Below are positions 13,510-15,565 of a stretch of 15,565 bases of DNA, one piece after another. Made by a program: the position numbers and the translations under genes. How positions within the stretch are numbered: position 1 is the first letter of the stretch; each line of letters opens with the position of its first letter. Under the pieces are notes generated by a model. It was given only the letters and a program-made list of their open reading frames with translations, was not told where the DNA came from and made no database searches. Source of the stretch: Brevundimonas sp. (GTDB taxonomy: Bacteria; Pseudomonadota; Alphaproteobacteria; Caulobacterales; Caulobacteraceae). The stretch is taken from positions 1 to 15,565 of the forward strand of contig NZ_JAVHLH010000040.1 of the NCBI RefSeq assembly GCF_031082345.1. Direction: 5' to 3'.

Positions 13510-15565
13510 ATGGCGGGTTCCGGCTTCAGCTTTCGGCGAGGCGGCGGCGGCGGCGGCCCGAAATCGGCGCGCACGCCCGTGCAGCGGCTGATCTACTGGG
13601 GCTCGGTGCTGGCCGTCTGGGGCGTCATCTTCCTGGTGGTGTTCTTCGCCGTGTTCGCGCGCGACCTGCCCAACACCTCGACCCTCTACAATATCGACCG
13701 CCAGCCCTCGGTCACCTATCTGGACCGCAACGGCGCCCTGATCGCGGTGCGCGGGACGCAGCAGGCCCCGCCTGCCGATCTCGACGCCCTGCCCGACTAT
13801 GTGCCGGCGGCCTTCATCGCCATCGAGGACCGGCGCTTCTATCACCATCCCGGCTTCGACCCGATCGGCATGACCCGCGCCGTGGCGGCCAACATGCGCG
13901 CCGGGCGCGTGGTCCAGGGCGGCTCGACCCTGACCCAGCAGCTGGCCAAGAACCTGTTCCTCAGCCCCGACCAGAACATCAAGCGCAAGGTCCAGGAGCT
14001 GATGCTGGCGGTCTGGCTGGAGATGAAATTCTCCAAGGAGGAGATCCTCGCCCTCTATCTGAACCGGGTCTATTTCGGCGCCGGCGCCTATGGCATCGAG
14101 GCGGCCTCGCAGCGCTATTTCGACAAGGACGCCAAGGATCTGACCGTCGGCGAGGCGGCCCTGCTGGCCGGCCTGCTGAAGGCGCCGTCGCGCTATTCGC
14201 CGGTGTCCGAGAGCGAGCGGGCGGCCGCCCGGGCCACCGTGGTGCTGAACGAGATGGTCGACGCCGGGGTGATCACGCCCGAGCAGCGGGCCCAGGCGGT
14301 GACCGAGCCGGTGCGGGTGTCGCGGACCCTGGCCAGCCAGCATGCGCAGTATTACGTCGACTGGCTGGACAAGCAGATCCGCGAACTGGTCGGCGAGCCG
14401 ACCGAGGACATGATCGTCGAGACGACGCTGGACCTGACCCTGCAGACCTCGGCCGAGCGGGCGGTGCGCCGCATCCTCGACCGAGACCGGTCCCGGGGCG
14501 TGCAGCAGGCGGCGCTGGTGGCGCTGGACGGCGAAGGCCGGGTGCGGGCCATGATCGGCGGGGCCTCCTATGCCGACAGCCAGTTCAACCGCGCCGTCGA
14601 CGCGCGGCGGCAGGCGGGCTCGGCGTGGAAGCCGTTCGTCTACCTGACCGCTCTCGAAAGCGGATACACGCCCGAGACCCGGGTCAATGACGCCCCGATC
14701 CGCATCGGCAACTGGTCGCCGCGGAACTATTCCGGGACCTTCGCCGGCGAGATGAGCCTGGCCAACGCCGTCGCCCAGTCGACCAATACGGTGGCTGTGG
14801 GGCTGGCCGATCAGATCGGACGCGACAATGTGGCCCGCACCGCGCGCCGGCTGGGCATCAGCTCGCGCGTCGGGCTGGAGCCGTCCATGGCCCTGGGCGC
14901 CGTCGAGGTCTCTCCGCTCGAGATGGCCCAGGCCTATGACGCCTTCGCCAATGGCGGCAAGCGCGTTCGGGCCTATGGCATCAGCCGCATCCGCACCCCG
15001 CAGGGCCGGGTCATCTACCAGCGCGCCAGCCGCGAGTCCGGGCCGGTGCAGGCCATCTCCAACCCCTTCCTCTACTACCAGAACCAGATGTTGCGCGGGG
15101 TCATGACCTCGGGCACGGGCCGGTCGGCGGCGATCGCCGGCCGCGACGTGGCGGGCAAGACCGGCACCACCTCGGACTACAAGGACGCCTGGTTCGTCGG
15201 CTACACCGGCGGTTTCGTCACCGCCGTCTGGGTCGGCAAGGACGACAATACGGCGATGCGCGGCGTCACCGGCGGCTCGTCGCCGGCGGCGATCTGGAAG
15301 GCCTTCATGGAGGCGGCCCTGCCGCGGCTGAACGCGCCGCGGATCCCCGACGGCCCGGCCATGCCCGAGGGCTGGCAGCCGCCGAGCCCGGTCGAGAGCC
15401 TGATCGGCCAGATCGGCGACCTGTTCGGCGACAATCCGCCCGGGGACGATGTCGATCCGCTGGACGAGAGCCTGCTGGAGCCGGCACCGCGCCAACGCCC
15501 GAGCGCGCCCGAGCGCAACGAGCCGCCGGTCCTGCGCCCGACCCAGCCCCAGCCCCAGCGCGACC
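13510..15565 (+). CDS. Bifunctional class A penicillin-binding protein, PBP1A type (3' end missing)
   Basis: The frame from ATG 13510 stays open to the window edge: 685 codons and no stop. GAGG at 13501-13504 supports the start. A cytoplasmic tail with a six-glycine run (11-16) precedes one membrane helix (about 28-50). The GT51 glycosyltransferase domain follows with E106-D-R-R-F-Y-H-H-P-G-F, GGSTLTQQLAKN, RKVQELMLA and EEILALYLNRVYFGAGAYG. The transpeptidase domain has S371-A-W-K374 (acylated serine), S424-T-N426 and K550-T-G-T553. The protein polymerises lipid II into glycan strands and cross-links peptides in the periplasm. After residue about 610 comes a low-complexity acidic then Pro/Gln/Arg-rich tail (to PTQPQPQRD at the edge), common in this family. 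Which of the several class A paralogues it is cannot be decided here. Confidence 0.95.
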   Translation, partial: MAGSGFSFRRGGGGGGPKSARTPVQRLIYWGSVLAVWGVIFLVVFFAVFARDLPNTSTLYNIDRQPSVTYLDRNGALIAVRGTQQAPPADLDALPDYVPAAFIAIEDRRFYHHPGFDPIGMTRAVAANMRAGRVVQGGSTLTQQLAKNLFLSPDQNIKRKVQELMLAVWLEMKFSKEEILALYLNRVYFGAGAYGIEAASQRYFDKDAKDLTVGEAALLAGLLKAPSRYSPVSESERAAARATVVLNEMVDAGVITPEQRAQAVTEPVRVSRTLASQHAQYYVDWLDKQIRELVGEPTEDMIVETTLDLTLQTSAERAVRRILDRDRSRGVQQAALVALDGEGRVRAMIGGASYADSQFNRAVDARRQAGSAWKPFVYLTALESGYTPETRVNDAPIRIGNWSPRNYSGTFAGEMSLANAVAQSTNTVAVGLADQIGRDNVARTARRLGISSRVGLEPSMALGAVEVSPLEMAQAYDAFANGGKRVRAYGISRIRTPQGRVIYQRASRESGPVQAISNPFLYYQNQMLRGVMTSGTGRSAAIAGRDVAGKTGTTSDYKDAWFVGYTGGFVTAVWVGKDDNTAMRGVTGGSSPAAIWKAFMEAALPRLNAPRIPDGPAMPEGWQPPSPVESLIGQIGDLFGDNPPGDDVDPLDESLLEPAPRQRPSAPERNEPPVLRPTQPQPQRD

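Noticed and set aside
13336..15495. 719-codon minus-strand ORF opposite the penicillin-binding protein gene
   Set aside because: The plus-strand frame has all GT51 and transpeptidase motifs in order; the antisense product is compositionally biased and has no recognisable domain.

Overview
The window looks like an ordinary chromosomal stretch of a GC-rich alphaproteobacterium, most likely in Caulobacterales (Caulobacter or Brevundimonas-like). This is inferred from the alphaproteobacterial form of histidyl-tRNA synthetase, several promoter candidates fitting the Caulobacter housekeeping pattern (TTGACG-type -35, short spacer, GCTANAWC-type -10), and the gene families present. I see no prophage, insertion sequence, CRISPR array or defence island. 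Very long antisense ORFs run opposite most real genes; these are effects of GC-rich codon use.

Layout. 1-71: 3' end of a probable HPr (ptsH). 171-635 (-): small secreted protein of unknown role. 795-870 (-): tRNA-Ala(CGC) with its own promoter. 1023-1328 (+): YggT-family membrane protein. 1456-2912 (+): 3-hydroxyacyl-CoA dehydrogenase overlapping by ATGA with a four-helix membrane protein. 3004-4248 (+): DUF418/YeiB-like membrane protein. 4336-5844 (+): histidyl-tRNA synthetase. 5845-6133: gene-free stretch with a 13-bp palindrome, a candidate small RNA and two convergent intrinsic terminators. 6134-8275 (-): exported M13 metallopeptidase, divergent from 8429-10255 (+), a KefB/KefC-type K+/H+ antiporter with an RCK domain. 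10466-11131 (+): TetR-family regulator, convergent with 11186-12316 (-), a Rieske non-heme iron oxygenase. 12432-13391 (+): exported alpha/beta hydrolase, divergent from the Rieske gene. 13510 to the end (+): bifunctional class A penicillin-binding protein, cut by the window edge and with no stop in view.

How it fits together. The genes form mostly single-gene transcription units for housekeeping (HisRS, tRNA-Ala, HPr), envelope work (PBP1A-type synthase, YggT, DUF418, M13 peptidase), ion homeostasis (Kef-type antiporter) and lipid or aromatic metabolism (hydroxyacyl-CoA dehydrogenase, Rieske oxygenase). The only evident translational coupling is the dehydrogenase/membrane-protein pair.

The most interesting material is non-coding. 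It comprises a candidate small RNA (about 5954-6047) with an ECF-sigma-like promoter and a C-rich loop complementary to the M13 peptidase Shine-Dalgarno region; five GTCATC/GATGAC hexamers within about 95 bp upstream of the TetR gene; and an AAAGT-type operator-like array in the Rieske/hydrolase divergent promoter region. All three are hypotheses from reading the sequence. I found no clearly new multi-gene system.
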